Assembly: GCA_020064725.1 (NCBI GenBank)
Contig: JAGTWJ010000001.1
Span: 5,890,001-5,954,000 of the forward strand
Length of the DNA stretch: 64,000 nt
Direction of reading: 5' to 3'
Origin: Drechslerella dactyloides
Lineage: Eukaryota; Ascomycota; Orbiliomycetes; Orbiliales; Orbiliaceae
Shown here: piece after piece, positions 22,755-33,781 of the stretch
Layout: each line of letters opens with the position of its first letter
How positions within the stretch are numbered: position 1 is the first letter of the stretch
The notes under the pieces: generated by a model
The model's database searches: none
Seen by the model: the letters and a program-made list of their open reading frames with translations, nothing else
Told to the model about the DNA's origin: nothing
Translations under genes and position numbers: made by a program

Positions 22755-25243
22755 CTATTCTGCTGGTGGTGGCTGCGGCGTACCGTCGTCGAAATGGCTC
22801 GTTGCATCTTCCAAGGCGCCATCGCGAACAACCAGCGCCTTGTGCACAATGACGATGTCCTCGGACTCGCCGCCCCTCGGCAGGCCAAGCCTTGCAAGTC
22901 CCGGTCGGGCGACAAGCGCAACGGCACCCTTTCCCGCGCCGATTCCCTCAAACGTCGATTCCTCCATCGTCATCTCGTCAAACTCAACACCAGGGACCGG
23001 GTGGAAGAGAGCGTAGTATTTGTGGTCTTTCTGTATGGTGTCGTGGAGAGTGATGGAGGCGGCGAGAACCTTTTCGTAAAGGGCGAGGGTAAGCGGAGTA
23101 TAGTGAGCCTGTTGCAACTTTTCTTCTTCTGTCCGCGGGGTTGGAACGTCCATGAAGGAGGTCAATGGGGAGAGTACGTTGGCTAGCTCCTGCGAAAGCT
23201 GGACCAGCTGCTTCCGAGAGTTACTCTGGAAAGCCCGTGATTCTTGGAGCATTTTTAGCGCCATGTGCCGAAATTTGGTAGCAGTGATGTCGTCGCCTGA
23301 AAACGATTGGCATTAGCGATCGGTTGCAAGTGAAATGAGGGGCATTGGGCTTATTCGACTTACCAAAGTCCTTAGAAAACACCGACATTGCGTGGCCTAG
23401 TTTTCTCGTAGCTTTTGCATCCAGCCCAAAGACAGTCTTGCCGAGGACCTCTCTGCAGGCAAAGTTTGCAAGGATGGCGGTCAGAGCTACCTTGCTCTTC
23501 CATTCCCAGAATTCCTCGTACTTGGCGCTCTGCTCATCAATCTTATCCCATTCAATGGTCGGATCCTTGGGCTTCTCCGCCCACCATTCCTGAGCCGGCG
23601 CTAGAGAGATTTGAGAGAGCGGAGCTTCAAGCGCCTTGACCAGGAACTCGAATTCCTCAAGATATTCCCAACCAGGCCTCCATTTCAAGTTATCAGCGAA
23701 CGAAAATATCTTCTTGTACCAGTTATTGACTGAGGACTGCATGTTACGGTCGTCCAGATCGAGAGAGTGATTCGCTGGCTGATGTGGCTTGTTAAGGAAC
23801 TGAGGAGAAGTCGTGGATTGGTATCTTGTAGAGGTGAAATCCCTGTTGCTGGAGGTGAGAGAATCGAGGGTTGTTGGCTTTGGGGCTTCCATTATCGGTC
23901 GACCTGGGAACGCTGGTTCTGCGGGAGCCGGCTCAGAAGTTGGTTCACCTTCCACCGCCGCCGCCGCCGCTGACTCGGTGGCTGTCGGTTCGGGTTCGGG
24001 TTCGGCAGCATTTGTAGGTTCTGTCATCGGCTCGGGTTCTTCGGCTTTTGGAGCGGGTTCGGCTTCGGCTTCAGCGACAGCGGCAGCAGCGGCCTCAGCA
24101 TCAGCGACGACCTCCTGGGCAGCCTCCTCGGCACTTGGTTCCTGGACAGCGGGTTCTGCAGGCGCCGATTCCTCTGGAGCAGGTTCCTCTGGAGCGGGCG
24201 CCTCTTCAGCGGGTTTCTCTGCAACGGGCTCATCGACAACCGCCTTTTCTTCGACGGGTTCCTCGACCGTTGGTTTCTCATCGGTAAGCTCCTCAACGGG
24301 TTGCTTCTCCGTGACATCTCCGACAGGTTCTTCGACGGGCGGCTTCTCTGTGATATGCTCGATGGGCTCCCTCGTGTCCGCTGTATCCGGAATGTCGAGG
24401 TCGACGGGAGGTGCCGCTTTCTCCGTCTCAATGGGCGCGGGCTCATCCGGGTTCGCTATTGGCGCTTCGTCTTTCACCTCTGCTTCGACCTCAGCTGCTG
24501 TCTCAATTGCTGCGTCAACCGGCTTTGATTCTGCCTCCGTCGGTTCCGCTTCCGGTTCGGGTGCTTTAGGCTCTTTTGTCGGAATCTCCTCGACGCCGTT
24601 GTCCAGTTTCTCCACGGTGTCGGGGAGCAGGTCGGGCTCTTCGGTGAAACCCTTCCCTTTATCCCCATCTAGACCCCACGCCGCAACTTCCTCGTCACCC
24701 TCAGCTTTTGCCATCGCATTTGTCGCGCCCTCTTTGGTCTTCTCGTCTGCTGTTTCTGCAGGAGTTGAAGCGGCACCGTTTGCAGTAGGCGCATCTAGCG
24801 GGTTATCGGGTCTATCGGCTGGCGTGACGAATTCCTGGTCCTTCTCTTCCGCTGGAGTCCCGGGAGCGGGGCTGTTGAGAGGGTCGGCATCTGCGGGCGT
24901 AAATGACGCATCAGTTCAACAAGTTCTGGCGAATAGGCTCAGTGACAGATGGCAATGCATATTTGTTCATGGGTGCGATAAGTGGAAACAGAAAGAGAAA
25001 GCCCAGGAATGTTGGGCTCTCGCTAGCGAACCAGCCTGAGGCGACAGGTCGATAAGAAGCGAGTCCAATCGTGAGGTCGAACCCATGTAACCATCACGAG
25101 AAAATCCACGAGAGCGATGGAATGCAATGCAATAGGGGCGGCGGCGACGACTGGGAGAGGAGGGTCATGGACTCACCGCCGTTCTCTTTCGCGGTGACAG
25201 CGATGCTGTTTCGCTTCTTGTTCTTTCCTTTTTTCGGTGGCAT
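22755..25243 (-). CDS. Unrecognised 711-aa protein: Glu/Pro/Ala-rich N-terminal half, helical C-terminal domain
   Basis: Three exons on the minus strand: 25243-25177, 24890-23364 and 23296-22755, with introns of 286 and 67 nt. The protein starts with a Lys-rich segment (MPPKKGKNKKRNSIAVTAKE). Residues about 25-400 are low complexity, with degenerate repeats of the type EKPxVEEPV/APEEPAPEE. From about residue 411 a conserved-looking helical domain rich in Trp and aromatic residues begins (NNWYKKIFSFADNLKWRPGW...EEFWEWKSKVALTAILANF) and runs to the C-terminus, crossing intron 2 cleanly (KDFG|DDITATKFRH). I do not recognise the domain. The shorter frame starting at 24714 is an internal Met; the upstream exons extend the frame with good splice sites. 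Function unknown. Confidence 0.75.
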
Positions 25244-26828
25244 GTCGGTGAGGGTGTTGATGTTTTGTTTAAACCAGCCGAGTGCGGAATCCAGCTTGAA
25301 GGATTAGAAGAAGAGGAGAGGCGGAATTATTTTCAAGAAATAATTCCAGCGACTCCAACGAAGGAAGAAATGCAGATTTTTTTCAATCTGCACTTAGAAA
25401 AAATGTTTTCTTCTTTTTCCAATGAGGCTTCCACCACCGAGTCCGCGGTCCTGCGGGGAATCGAGCTACAGCAACCGAGAGCGACAAGGCCGGCGCTGTC
25501 AGTAAGCAAAAAGCGTGTTTCCTGGACTGGTAACTTGCGGGTAAAGATTCGCCGACAAGGTACCGAATGGATACAAGCGATGAGAGCTCAGAGGGTCGAC
25601 AGCGAATCTAATTGGAGAGAATCTGACCAGTCAAGACGTGTCAGTATATCGTAATTGCGTGGTGGCACCTTCCGTGCAGAACAGAGCTGATGACGGGCAG
25701 CAGGCAGCTCATCGGCAGTACCTCCGCGAACTCCCTCCTGCAGGCCTGCGAGATGCGAGCCCTTTTCAGTTTCGAGGGACGCAGCAGCAGCAGCAGCATC
25801 GCTGTGCATGACACGATGGATTGCTGTTGGAGCTCTCTTGGACCTACCGAAACTGCGAAGCTTTGAGTGTTTCCGTGCGATGCTGCTGGACAGAGCATGC
25901 ATATCAGGCGGGCGATGACCGGCCGGACGAGTGGAAATAGGCGTCTCGCGAGCACGACAACGGCTGAGATGAGCGACGAGATGGTGTCGTGACCTTGCCT
26001 CTAAATCGCCCGTTCTGTTGAAGCCTGCGCGAAGGATACTGTCCACGTTTCTTGTCTGTGTCGATGCGATGGCCTCCACAGCGCTCTGTGCAGGTATATT
26101 ATCCTGTGGGTTCGAACGAAGCTGAGTCGCCACGATCTTGGAAATGCGGGTGGCAGGAAAGCGAGCTGCGGACAGGCCAACCGCATCCACGCTAGGCCGC
26201 AGACCCCAGCTCCAGCAGCCGGCCGGATGCCCTTTCCTTTCCTCCTCCTCCATCGTTACATGGCCGGCATGCACGAACGTTGGTGCTGCACTTTGGGGGT
26301 GCTGGGCGGTCTGTCATAGGACATCGCCATCTTGGGATGAGGTGCAGCGGCCGTGACTTGCTGGAGAGCATGCTCGCGCACCGGACATCAGCATCTGGCA
26401 TCTCTCCCCCGGCGCATCTATAGCATCGATCTTATAACTTACCGACTTCCAGCTCTCCGAAACTGCCTAGCCTGCCTTTCCCCTCGAGGCCCGCGGCATG
26501 CACTTGCGCCAATGGCCGTGTCGTCCGTGATCTTGGCGCAAGGCCAGAATGAGACGTTTGCGAGAGGATTATATCTGGCCGATTTGCGTTGGCGTCCCGC
26601 CGGGGCCTTGAGCTCCTCTGCAAAGCAAAGCTATCGCGGCGAGGACATTCTTCTCCCTCCGGCTTCATCATCTCCTGCTGCTGCTGCAATCAAGCTGCAG
26701 GTCCTCGGCTCCATGCAGCTCCGGTCGACGACAGAAGCGGGATGATGCAGCTATAGCCACACGTATGCTACGCGCGCCGACGGTACTTAAGTCCCGATCC
26801 TCCTCCAACCGAAACGGCCTTCGTGGCC
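25244..26828. other. Divergent intergenic region with hairpin cluster
   Basis: Shared upstream region of the minus-strand 711-aa gene and the plus-strand DUF218-like gene. It contains three perfect inverted repeats at 25323-25411 (listed separately). A 228-codon open frame on the minus strand at 25588-26274 lacks domains and coding-like composition and is not annotated. Confidence 0.55.
25323..25411. repeat. Three consecutive perfect inverted repeats (hairpins)
   Basis: Stem 1 is 10 bp at 25323-25332/25338-25347 with loop TCAAG. Stem 2 is 8 bp (TGCAGATT) at 25371-25378/25385-25392 with a 6-nt loop. Stem 3 is 6 bp (AGAAAA) at 25396-25401/25406-25411 with loop AATG. All lie 80-170 nt upstream of the start codon of the minus-strand gene, so they may be in its 5' leader or core promoter. 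Confidence 0.8.
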
Positions 26829-28053
26829 ATGTCAATCTTCACGTCGTCCACCGGCGGCGGGCTGTTCTCCACGCGACGAGATGATCCCGACGTCGAGCTC
26901 TCGCTGCCGCTGTACAGCTCTGCCGATAACCGCTCCAGCGGCTTCCTCGCCGCGGCCTCCTCGAACCTGCCAACGTCTCGGTCTGCCTCGCCGCGGCCGA
27001 CGGATCGGATACCGCGACCATCCACTCCTCCGGCGCTGTTCTCGCCGCCCCCGCTTGCGGGTCGGCTCCGGCGTGTATGCCGGCAGTTATGGCAGACCAT
27101 ACTTGTCGTGATGCTGCTCCTCTACACGTTCTACACGTTCTTACGGCCGTCGACGATCCAGATTGACGCTGCGGATGCCGTCGCGGAGTACGATGGCGGG
27201 CCGCCGAAAAGCAAGATCACGCACTTGGTGATGGTCACGGGCCATGCGATCTGGATGGGCGGACCGACGCTTGGAGACGACGAGAAGGAGTGGACATTGC
27301 TGTCGTACCAGAAGGGACTCGCGAAGACCTTCAAGCAGCACATTCAAAAAGGCGTCGATATCGCACAGGCGGACGAAGGCAGCCTGCTAGTATTCACAGG
27401 CGGAGAGACGCGTCGCTTCGCAGGCCCGTCGAGCGAAGCTCAATCCTACTGGGTACTTACCTATCCCCTGTCCTCTCCGCGATGTTTCCCATCCGCAATC
27501 CATGCTAACGTTACCCAACCACGTGGCCGGCCAGTCCCTGGCATATCTCTCAAAACTGATCCCGCCGGAGTCCTCGCTCTTCAACCGCTCGACGACCGAA
27601 GAATTCGCACGCGACTCGTACGAAAACCTGCTCTTCAGCATCTGCAGGTTCCACGAATACACCTCAAACTATCCCTCCAAGATCACCGTCGTCGGATTCG
27701 AGTTCAAACGCGAGCGTTTCGAGACCGTGCACCGCCACGCGATCCGCTATCCGCACGAGCAGTTCACTTACATCGGCTTGGACAACACCGACGACCAGGA
27801 GCAGCTGGCGCATTTCCAGAAGGGCGAGAAGGAGGGCACGCTGGCGCAGTTCCGCGCGGACCCGCATGGGTGCGTGGATGCGGGGCTCGTGAGCAAGAAG
27901 AAAGAGAGGAATCCGTTCCGCACGAGGCACGGGTATGAGTTTACGTCTCACGAGTTGCGAGAGCTGCTGAGGTGGTGCACGCAGAGTGGATCTTTTAAAG
28001 ATGGGAAGGCGCGGTTGTATACCGGAGCGCTGCCGTGGAGTAGAGGAAGTTGA
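26829..28053 (+). CDS. Membrane-anchored DUF218-like protein
   Basis: Exons 26829-27452 and 27535-28053 (82-nt intron, GTACTT...GGCCAG, branch GCTAAC) give 380 aa. Residues 1-85 are Ser/Pro-rich and cytosolic in appearance, followed by one hydrophobic segment (ILVVMLLLYTFYTFL, about 90-105). The remaining part resembles the DUF218 (YdcF/SanA-type) fold: THLVMVTGHAIWMGG, then LLVFTGGETRRFAGPSSEAQ, TTEEFARDSYENLLFSICRF and ITVVGFEFKRERF. The conserved pieces are the TGGE...SEA motif and the E/S..N helix. Biochemical activity of the fungal members is not established. I used ATG 26829, not the GTG six bases earlier. Type II single-pass topology is inferred. Confidence 0.82.
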
Positions 28054-28555
28054 GTATCTAGTTGTTGGAATAGTTGATGTTTCTGCAATGTATGGATAGC
28101 TAGCGATGGATATAGAGGCGTTCGCATTTAGCTTAGATTCTACCTTCAGCTTACATATTTTACATACACGACGTCTGATTTACGAGACAACCGAGTATTG
28201 TATTTGGTTGTTGTTATCTTTGTTTCTCATGCATGATGCATTCTTCTCTTCTTCAAGTGGTGGTTCTGTGGCCTCGATTCTAGGCGCTATAGGCCTGGCG
28301 TCGAGGCTAGTGGTTTCGTTCTGTGTAGTGGACGGAACCTAATTCGTACAGCTGAAGCTGCGTGCGAAATCCCGTGATCTCGAGAAGTGGCAAGGAAGCG
28401 TCTCGGCTGACTCAACGCGCGACCTGCAACTTCTCCAACCTCAACCTTCTCCTTCCACCACCAGTTCACATCTACATCTTGAAGAGACAGATACTGCTGT
28501 TACCTCTCTACTATCGACCGGGCATTCCTTCTATCGTATCACCGGTACCGTCAAT
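28054..28555. other. Intergenic region before RAD14
   Basis: The AT-rich 3' flank of the DUF218-like gene is followed by a CT-rich leader just before the RAD14 start. Nothing else is seen. Confidence 0.6.
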
Positions 28556-29800
28556 ATGAGTACTCCGCCACCTCCCGACCTGGCGGCAGGTGTCCCAACG
28601 ACACCATCCCGGCTCTTCACAAAAGCAGGCGCCCCTCTAACGCCTGAGCAGGTGCGAAAGCTGGTATGCGCAAACCTACACGTCATACGCACCTCTCCAT
28701 CGAATCAACCAGCTAACCCCCATCGCAGGAAACCGAGCGTCTAAAAGCCAAAGCCCAGCGACAGCAGCGAGAGCAGGAGGCCGCCGCCGAGTCCGCACCC
28801 CTACCCCGCGGCACCAAGCGCACGTTCGCCAGCGCCGCACCTCCCCCAACCGCAGACGGCAAACCCAACACCGACGACCGGCCCGCGCGGAACCTCCGGA
28901 ACGCAAAAGACGCACCAGCCCGCCCTCTAGAGTCGATTCAAGCGGCGCGCAAGTTCCAGAAATATGTCGAATACGACTTCTCCAAGATGCAGGACACGAA
29001 GGGCGGGTTCATCTCCGTCGCCGACGACCCGCATTCCGTCCTCGCTGCAGCCGAGGCGGCTGGAAAACCTGCCAACATGACGCTGGAGGACTGGGACAGG
29101 CAGCAGCTGAAGAAGCGGCTGCAGAGGGAGCAGCAGGGCGCGTTCGAGCCTGCGATCTTGAAGGGCGGGAAGAAGTGCTTTGAATGCGAGAGTCTGGAGC
29201 TCGATTGGAAATTTCTGGAGGTCTTCGGGGCGCGGGTCTGTGGGAAGTGTAAGGAGAAGCTTCCGGATAAGTATAGCTTGTTGACGAAGACTGAGTGTCG
29301 GGAGGACTACCTACTCACAGACCGTATGTACTCACCGAAATTCACCTGTCTCTGTTATCAACCGGCGAGGAAAGAGGGAAAGTGCTAATATGGGTATTGT
29401 TATCATAGCGGAGCTACGGGACGAGGAACTCCTCCCGCACATGGACAAGCCGAACCCGCACAAGTCCAACTGGGCGACGATGAACCTCTACCTGCGATAC
29501 CAGGTCGAGGAATTCGCGTGGAAGAAATGGGGCTCACCGGAGGCGCTGGACGAAGAGTACGAGCGCCGAACAGCAGAGCAGAAGCGGCGCAAGGACGCAA
29601 AGTTCCAGAAGCGACTGATGGACCTGAAGAAGCGGACGCGCGTGGAAACGTGGAAGCGGCAGGGCAAGCTCGGTGCGGTGAGTGGGGGCAAGCACGTGCA
29701 CGAATGGGGGGAGCTCGTGGAAAAGGAGGGCGCAGGCGAGGGGATAGGCGTGAAGACGTGTGTGGAGTGCGGCATGGAGGTCGAGGAGATGATCATATGA
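28556..29800 (+). CDS. RAD14: DNA damage recognition protein RAD14/XPA
   Basis: Exons 28556-28663, 28729-29323 and 29409-29800 encode 364 aa. Introns of 65 and 85 nt have clean GT-AG ends, and the join at exon 2/3 restores the conserved YLLTDPELRDEELLPHM. The XPA zinc finger is complete: C186-x2-C189-x17-C207-x2-C210 (KKCFECESLELDWKF...CGKCKEKLPD). The DNA-binding domain continues through NPHKSNWATMNLYLRYQVEEF and the basic KKRTRVETWKRQ helix. RAD14/XPA scaffolds the nucleotide-excision-repair incision complex with RPA, TFIIH and Rad1-Rad10 in the nucleus. The N-terminal 120 residues are disordered and Pro/Ala/Arg-rich, as usual. The C-terminal CVECGMEVEEM tail is typical of fungal members. 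Confidence 0.94.
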
Positions 29801-32800
29801 AGGAGGCGTTCGTCCACGCTCACTACACATTGTCCGATCGGTCGATTTGATGGATTGAATTTTCCGGCGGCGCATGCGTGCATACGTGGATCGGTGGATG
29901 GCTGTGTTCTTTTTGGAAGAGGATATACAAGTACGTGCATGTGCTGAGACCGATGCGCCATGGGAATTGAGCGAGGCACGAGGTACCTGCCGCAGTTGGC
30001 AGTCTTCTGGATCGATCCTCCGGTTCACGTCGAGCAGCGCCTTGCAGGGACAGAGAGACATGGGAGGTTTCTTTGTTTGCTGATGTCACTTTGTCGCAGT
30101 CTGATACGGCGGTGGCATCCCGGACCTTACCGTGTCGTCCAGGGACCGAAACGACGTAACTGAACGTTAAATTCGAGAAGCGAATGGAGGAAAGGGGGGG
30201 GGGGGGGGGGGGGTAAAATTCGGTCCTTGGGATTTTTCCACAGCATCTTTCGTCGGGAAACCCGTGAAAGGGGTAAAGATGGAATTCACGGCATGTGAAT
30301 TCAGAAGATTGGATTGGCATGGGGATGCTCTATGGGATTTGCGTTTTTGATAGATCTGTAGCTATAGTTGCCGTGCATGCATGGTTTGGATACTGGCGCG
30401 ATAGTCGACGGCCGGATATTGGCGTCGGCAGACTAGGCGGCAGCCCTTCCCAGCGGCTATCGAGGACGGCGGTGAGGCTGCGCGTCTGGAAAGGGCAAGT
30501 TAGCTCGTCGGAGAGGAAAAGTACAGTTGCTGTCCCGGATGGCGGGGCCTGCAGGGAGAATGTGCAGATGCACGATGTAAATTCGATCGACGTACATTAC
30601 ATAGGTGGACTCGTAATTTGAACACGAGTCGCTGTCTCGACCGATGTCTACCGCTGTATTATAATATTCGATTGGCAGCTTCCTGGGAACAGCTGTTTGA
30701 ATTAATTGTGATGTCACCGTTAACTTTGCGGTGTCGGTGAACTTCCTGTGGTGGTGGGTTGAGGAACGCCGGGTGGAGCCGTGTAATTTCTCGAGATAGA
30801 TGCTCTACGCTCGGAACGTCTTTCCGAGGTGGATACACACGGCCGGATGCAGGTGTCTCTGGTGTCTCCACCTGCAGTGAACCATTCTCGCGAATTCGGA
30901 ATCCAATTTGCATCGATCGTTCCCGCCAACGTTATGCTATACGAAGCGTAGGACCGCGACGTCGACGTTTCTCTCGATCGAGGCTGTGCAAACGTCAACT
31001 GCCCTCCGTTTCTCGGAATCCGATATTCGCTCATTCATCATTCATGAATTCATCCATTCGTTCGAGAAGTCAGTCGACCACGGTGTCTCTCTCCGTTCCC
31101 CGGCTGCCCACCTGTCGACAGGCCCGCCGCCGGATGGGGCAAGAGGACAGCCAAGACAATTAGACCGGCAGACCTGAAACCGCTTCAATCTTAAAACGTA
31201 CCGCGCGGGGCCAGCAGGGCGGACGGTTTACAGACACAGAGCAGAGACAAGAGACCGTCTCGAAATTTCTGCGAGGCCTTCGGGAACCACGGTGCCGACT
31301 CTGCGCTGCAGGAGGAAGGGATTTCGATCTGACAGATACATGTACCAGACCGGAGGTCTGTAGCATGTAGCAGATGTGGGCTCGAATGCAAATGCGTATA
31401 CGCGCAGGCGCAGATATGTTGTGCGCAATGCATTCGAGGATGGATGTGTGCATATGCATGCCAGATCCAGATTCGATGCATCGATGATGAATGGAAATAA
31501 TACACATACGTGCGGATGGGCCTGGCAATTACCACGAGAACTCGCGCGCATCCAGTCGCAGATGCATGCACGCAATCGCGATGCTGACCCATCGGAGAGC
31601 CTGCTGCAATGCGCGATTCGATTCGCAGTGCTAAGCGCAAGGAACCGAAAGTGCAGCCAGGAACACAGCCAGTTCGGTTGGCGAGAACGGGCGCGGCGGA
31701 TGAGGAAATGGCGGCCAGGGTCCTGATCAGACGTTTCAGGTTTATCACCGCGAGCTGCTTCAGGCATGCGATTGGTTTCCAGCCGACGTCCTGCGACCTG
31801 CGAAACCCGGGACTTCGTCGACTTCTTCTCGATCGCCCCGGCTGCCTGGCCTGCTCGAGCATGCGAGCATATTGGATCGCTGCTTGCCTGCGCCAGTGCA
31901 TTGCATTGATCAGTATTGAGTTTTTACTGAAGCCGGGGGAGGCCGTCATCTTACCGTTCATTGCTTCGTCCTTGGCATTTACAAGCTTATCTTCGAGGGC
32001 GAGGTTAGCAACTTGGCCATGCGAGCGCCATTCCGCCCCCATGCATGCATGCCAGATTCGATTTGCCCAAGGGGCCAGTGGAGACAAGGCCGCCTGCCCG
32101 ACCGTTGAAAACTCCGTCCGATCTACATTGCTCAGACGGTCCTTCTCCTTTCAATCTCTCTCTCTCGTCGTTTCTTCTTTCTCGTCCTCGACGGCTGTCT
32201 CGTTCGCGCCTGTCTCTTGCCTGTTTGCCCTGGCCCGAACTCGACTTGATAGACACGAGGACCCTGGAGGCACCTCGTTTTGACCTATTCGATCGCCCCG
32301 AGTCGCCCGCGCTCTCTCCCACTTTGCGTCATACTGTATTAGCCCTTTCGCATCGATTGCTAGTCAGTCACGCACGTACTCAGTTAGCTGGGCAGGTTAA
32401 TTAGCACTTGCATCGTACTTGCGCTATTTGGTCGCGGTCGCTGGCTGTTTTAACTGGCGAGTGCTCATTTATCTGGGATAAAAAGTCGTCCCGCCGCCCA
32501 CTTCGGACCCAACTTGGATCTCTCTCTCTCCCCTCGTTCGTATTGTTTTTGGGTATTCCCGCACGCATTCGGTTTTTTTACGTCCCGAAGTACCTAACTG
32601 GGGGAATTCGTTTTAGTCGCTCTCTAGTTTCTGTTATTTTTGTGCGTCAGCCTTTTGTCTCGTCTGCTTTTTGGTTTCCAGCCAGGCCGGTGGTTTTTTT
32701 TCTTTCCTTCCGTGGTGAATTTGATATTCAGAAGCAGAAATAGAAACTCCACAACAGCAAGCTGCAGTCCAACTAGTCCGCTCCTTCCGCCATTCCCGCT

Positions 32801-33070
32801 ATATAACAGCAGCGCCGCCAGCTAGCTGTTCAAGCACGTTCCTCCCGACATCATACTCATTCACGCTCCTTCAAGACGCTAGCGCCCATTCCACTTCTGA
32901 GAAGTCTATCCTGGTGATATTGTTGTTTGCAGTCTTTTTGTTTCATACATTCTTTCAACTTCGTCTACCGACTCTTTTTCCAACATCCGATCCGACATCC
33001 CACCGCGATATCGAATCACAAAACCGAAGCCTCAAAGCTACTACTATAATAAAAATACATATCTACCAAA
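29801..33070. other. Long intergenic region with poly-G tract and CT-rich leader
   Basis: Contains the 20-nt poly-G run at 30194-30213. Overlapping open frames on both strands at 31.2-32.3 kb (298 codons minus, 224 codons plus) look non-coding. From about 32.1 to 33.0 kb the plus strand is strongly CT-rich, probably the promoter and long leader of the GPI-anchored protein gene. Confidence 0.55.
30194..30213. repeat. Poly-G homopolymer (20 nt)
   Basis: An uninterrupted run of 20 G on the plus strand in intergenic DNA, flanked by AAA and TAAAA. This is unusual in length for a GC homopolymer and prone to slippage or assembly error. Confidence 0.85.
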
Positions 33071-33781
33071 ATGCACTTCTCGACCTTCGCTATTGCTGCC
33101 ATCGCGGCCCTCCCCTCCATCGCCTCCGCCTTCACCCTCGCCGACCTCTCGACCGACCTCGGAGATGCCAGCTCCAAGTGTGCGTCCCAATATTCCATCC
33201 CGCTGATGTCCTGCCCCCGACTGCCGGGAACCTGCGCGCCGGCTTGCCAGCAGCAATTGGAGTCCCTGCAGAAGACCCTCCAGGGTGCATGCCAGGGAAC
33301 AAAGAACCCCGGCGGCGGACTCTTGGCCGCCGCCTTGAAGAACAAGCTCGTCGACGAGCTCTGCTCTGGCGGTGCTAGTCAGCCGGCAGTAACCAGTGCA
33401 CCTTCGAACCCGTCTGCATCTCCGTCCTTCATGGTGGCGCCCGGAAAATCCTTCTCCGGCAGCGTCATCCAGGTTAGCTCCGTCTCTGCTGCCGCTGCCG
33501 TTTCATCGGCCGCCGGTCTCGTCATCGACACTTCCGTCCCCATGTCGACTGGCCAGTCCGCTGCGGGCGCCTTCCCAGCTCCAACCTACGCTCCGACTAC
33601 TCTCGCGACAACGGGCTCAGCCAAGCCGGCGAGCACCTCCGCCTCCAGCGGCAACAGCAACGCGAATGGCAGCCCCTTCAGCTCTCAGCCGGATGCTCCA
33701 ACCAACGGTGGTGCCGCCGTTCGTGCGGGTGTTTTCAGCGTGGTGGTTGGCGTCATTGCCGTTATCGCGAACATTGCTTGA
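33071..33781 (+). CDS. Secreted six-cysteine, Ser/Thr-rich, probably GPI-anchored protein
   Basis: Single exon, 236 aa. Residues 1-20 are a signal peptide (MHFSTFAIAAIAALPSIASA). A small cysteine domain follows with six Cys at 37, 48, 55, 59, 74 and 98, in the order C-x10-C-x6-C-x3-C-x14-C-x23-C. Residues 100-205 are Ser/Thr/Ala/Pro-rich, as in O-mannosylated cell-wall stalks. The end (GGAAVRAGVFSVVVGVIAVIANIA) is a hydrophobic tail preceded by small residues, as in a GPI signal. The family has six Cys, so it does not fit the eight-Cys CFEM pattern. The likely location is plasma membrane or cell wall; the function is unknown. ATG context CAAAATGC is good and follows an AT-rich segment. Confidence 0.82.
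   Translation: MHFSTFAIAAIAALPSIASAFTLADLSTDLGDASSKCASQYSIPLMSCPRLPGTCAPACQQQLESLQKTLQGACQGTKNPGGGLLAAALKNKLVDELCSGGASQPAVTSAPSNPSASPSFMVAPGKSFSGSVIQVSSVSAAAAVSSAAGLVIDTSVPMSTGQSAAGAFPAPTYAPTTLATTGSAKPASTSASSGNSNANGSPFSSQPDAPTNGGAAVRAGVFSVVVGVIAVIANIA

Noticed and set aside
25265..25654. 129-codon plus-strand frame upstream of the 711-aa gene
   Set aside because: It runs through the hairpin cluster and the upstream region of the minus-strand gene, and the product has no recognisable features.
25588..26274. 228-codon open frame on the minus strand
   Set aside because: No domain, Arg/His/Ser-rich composition typical of GC-rich non-coding frames, and no coherent gene boundaries. It lies in the divergent promoter region.
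31191..32283. Overlapping long open frames on both strands (298 codons minus, 224 codons plus)
   Set aside because: They overlap antisense, contain many Cys/His/Trp residues without a domain, have no splice-linked extension, and lie in GC-rich intergenic DNA before a CT-rich leader.
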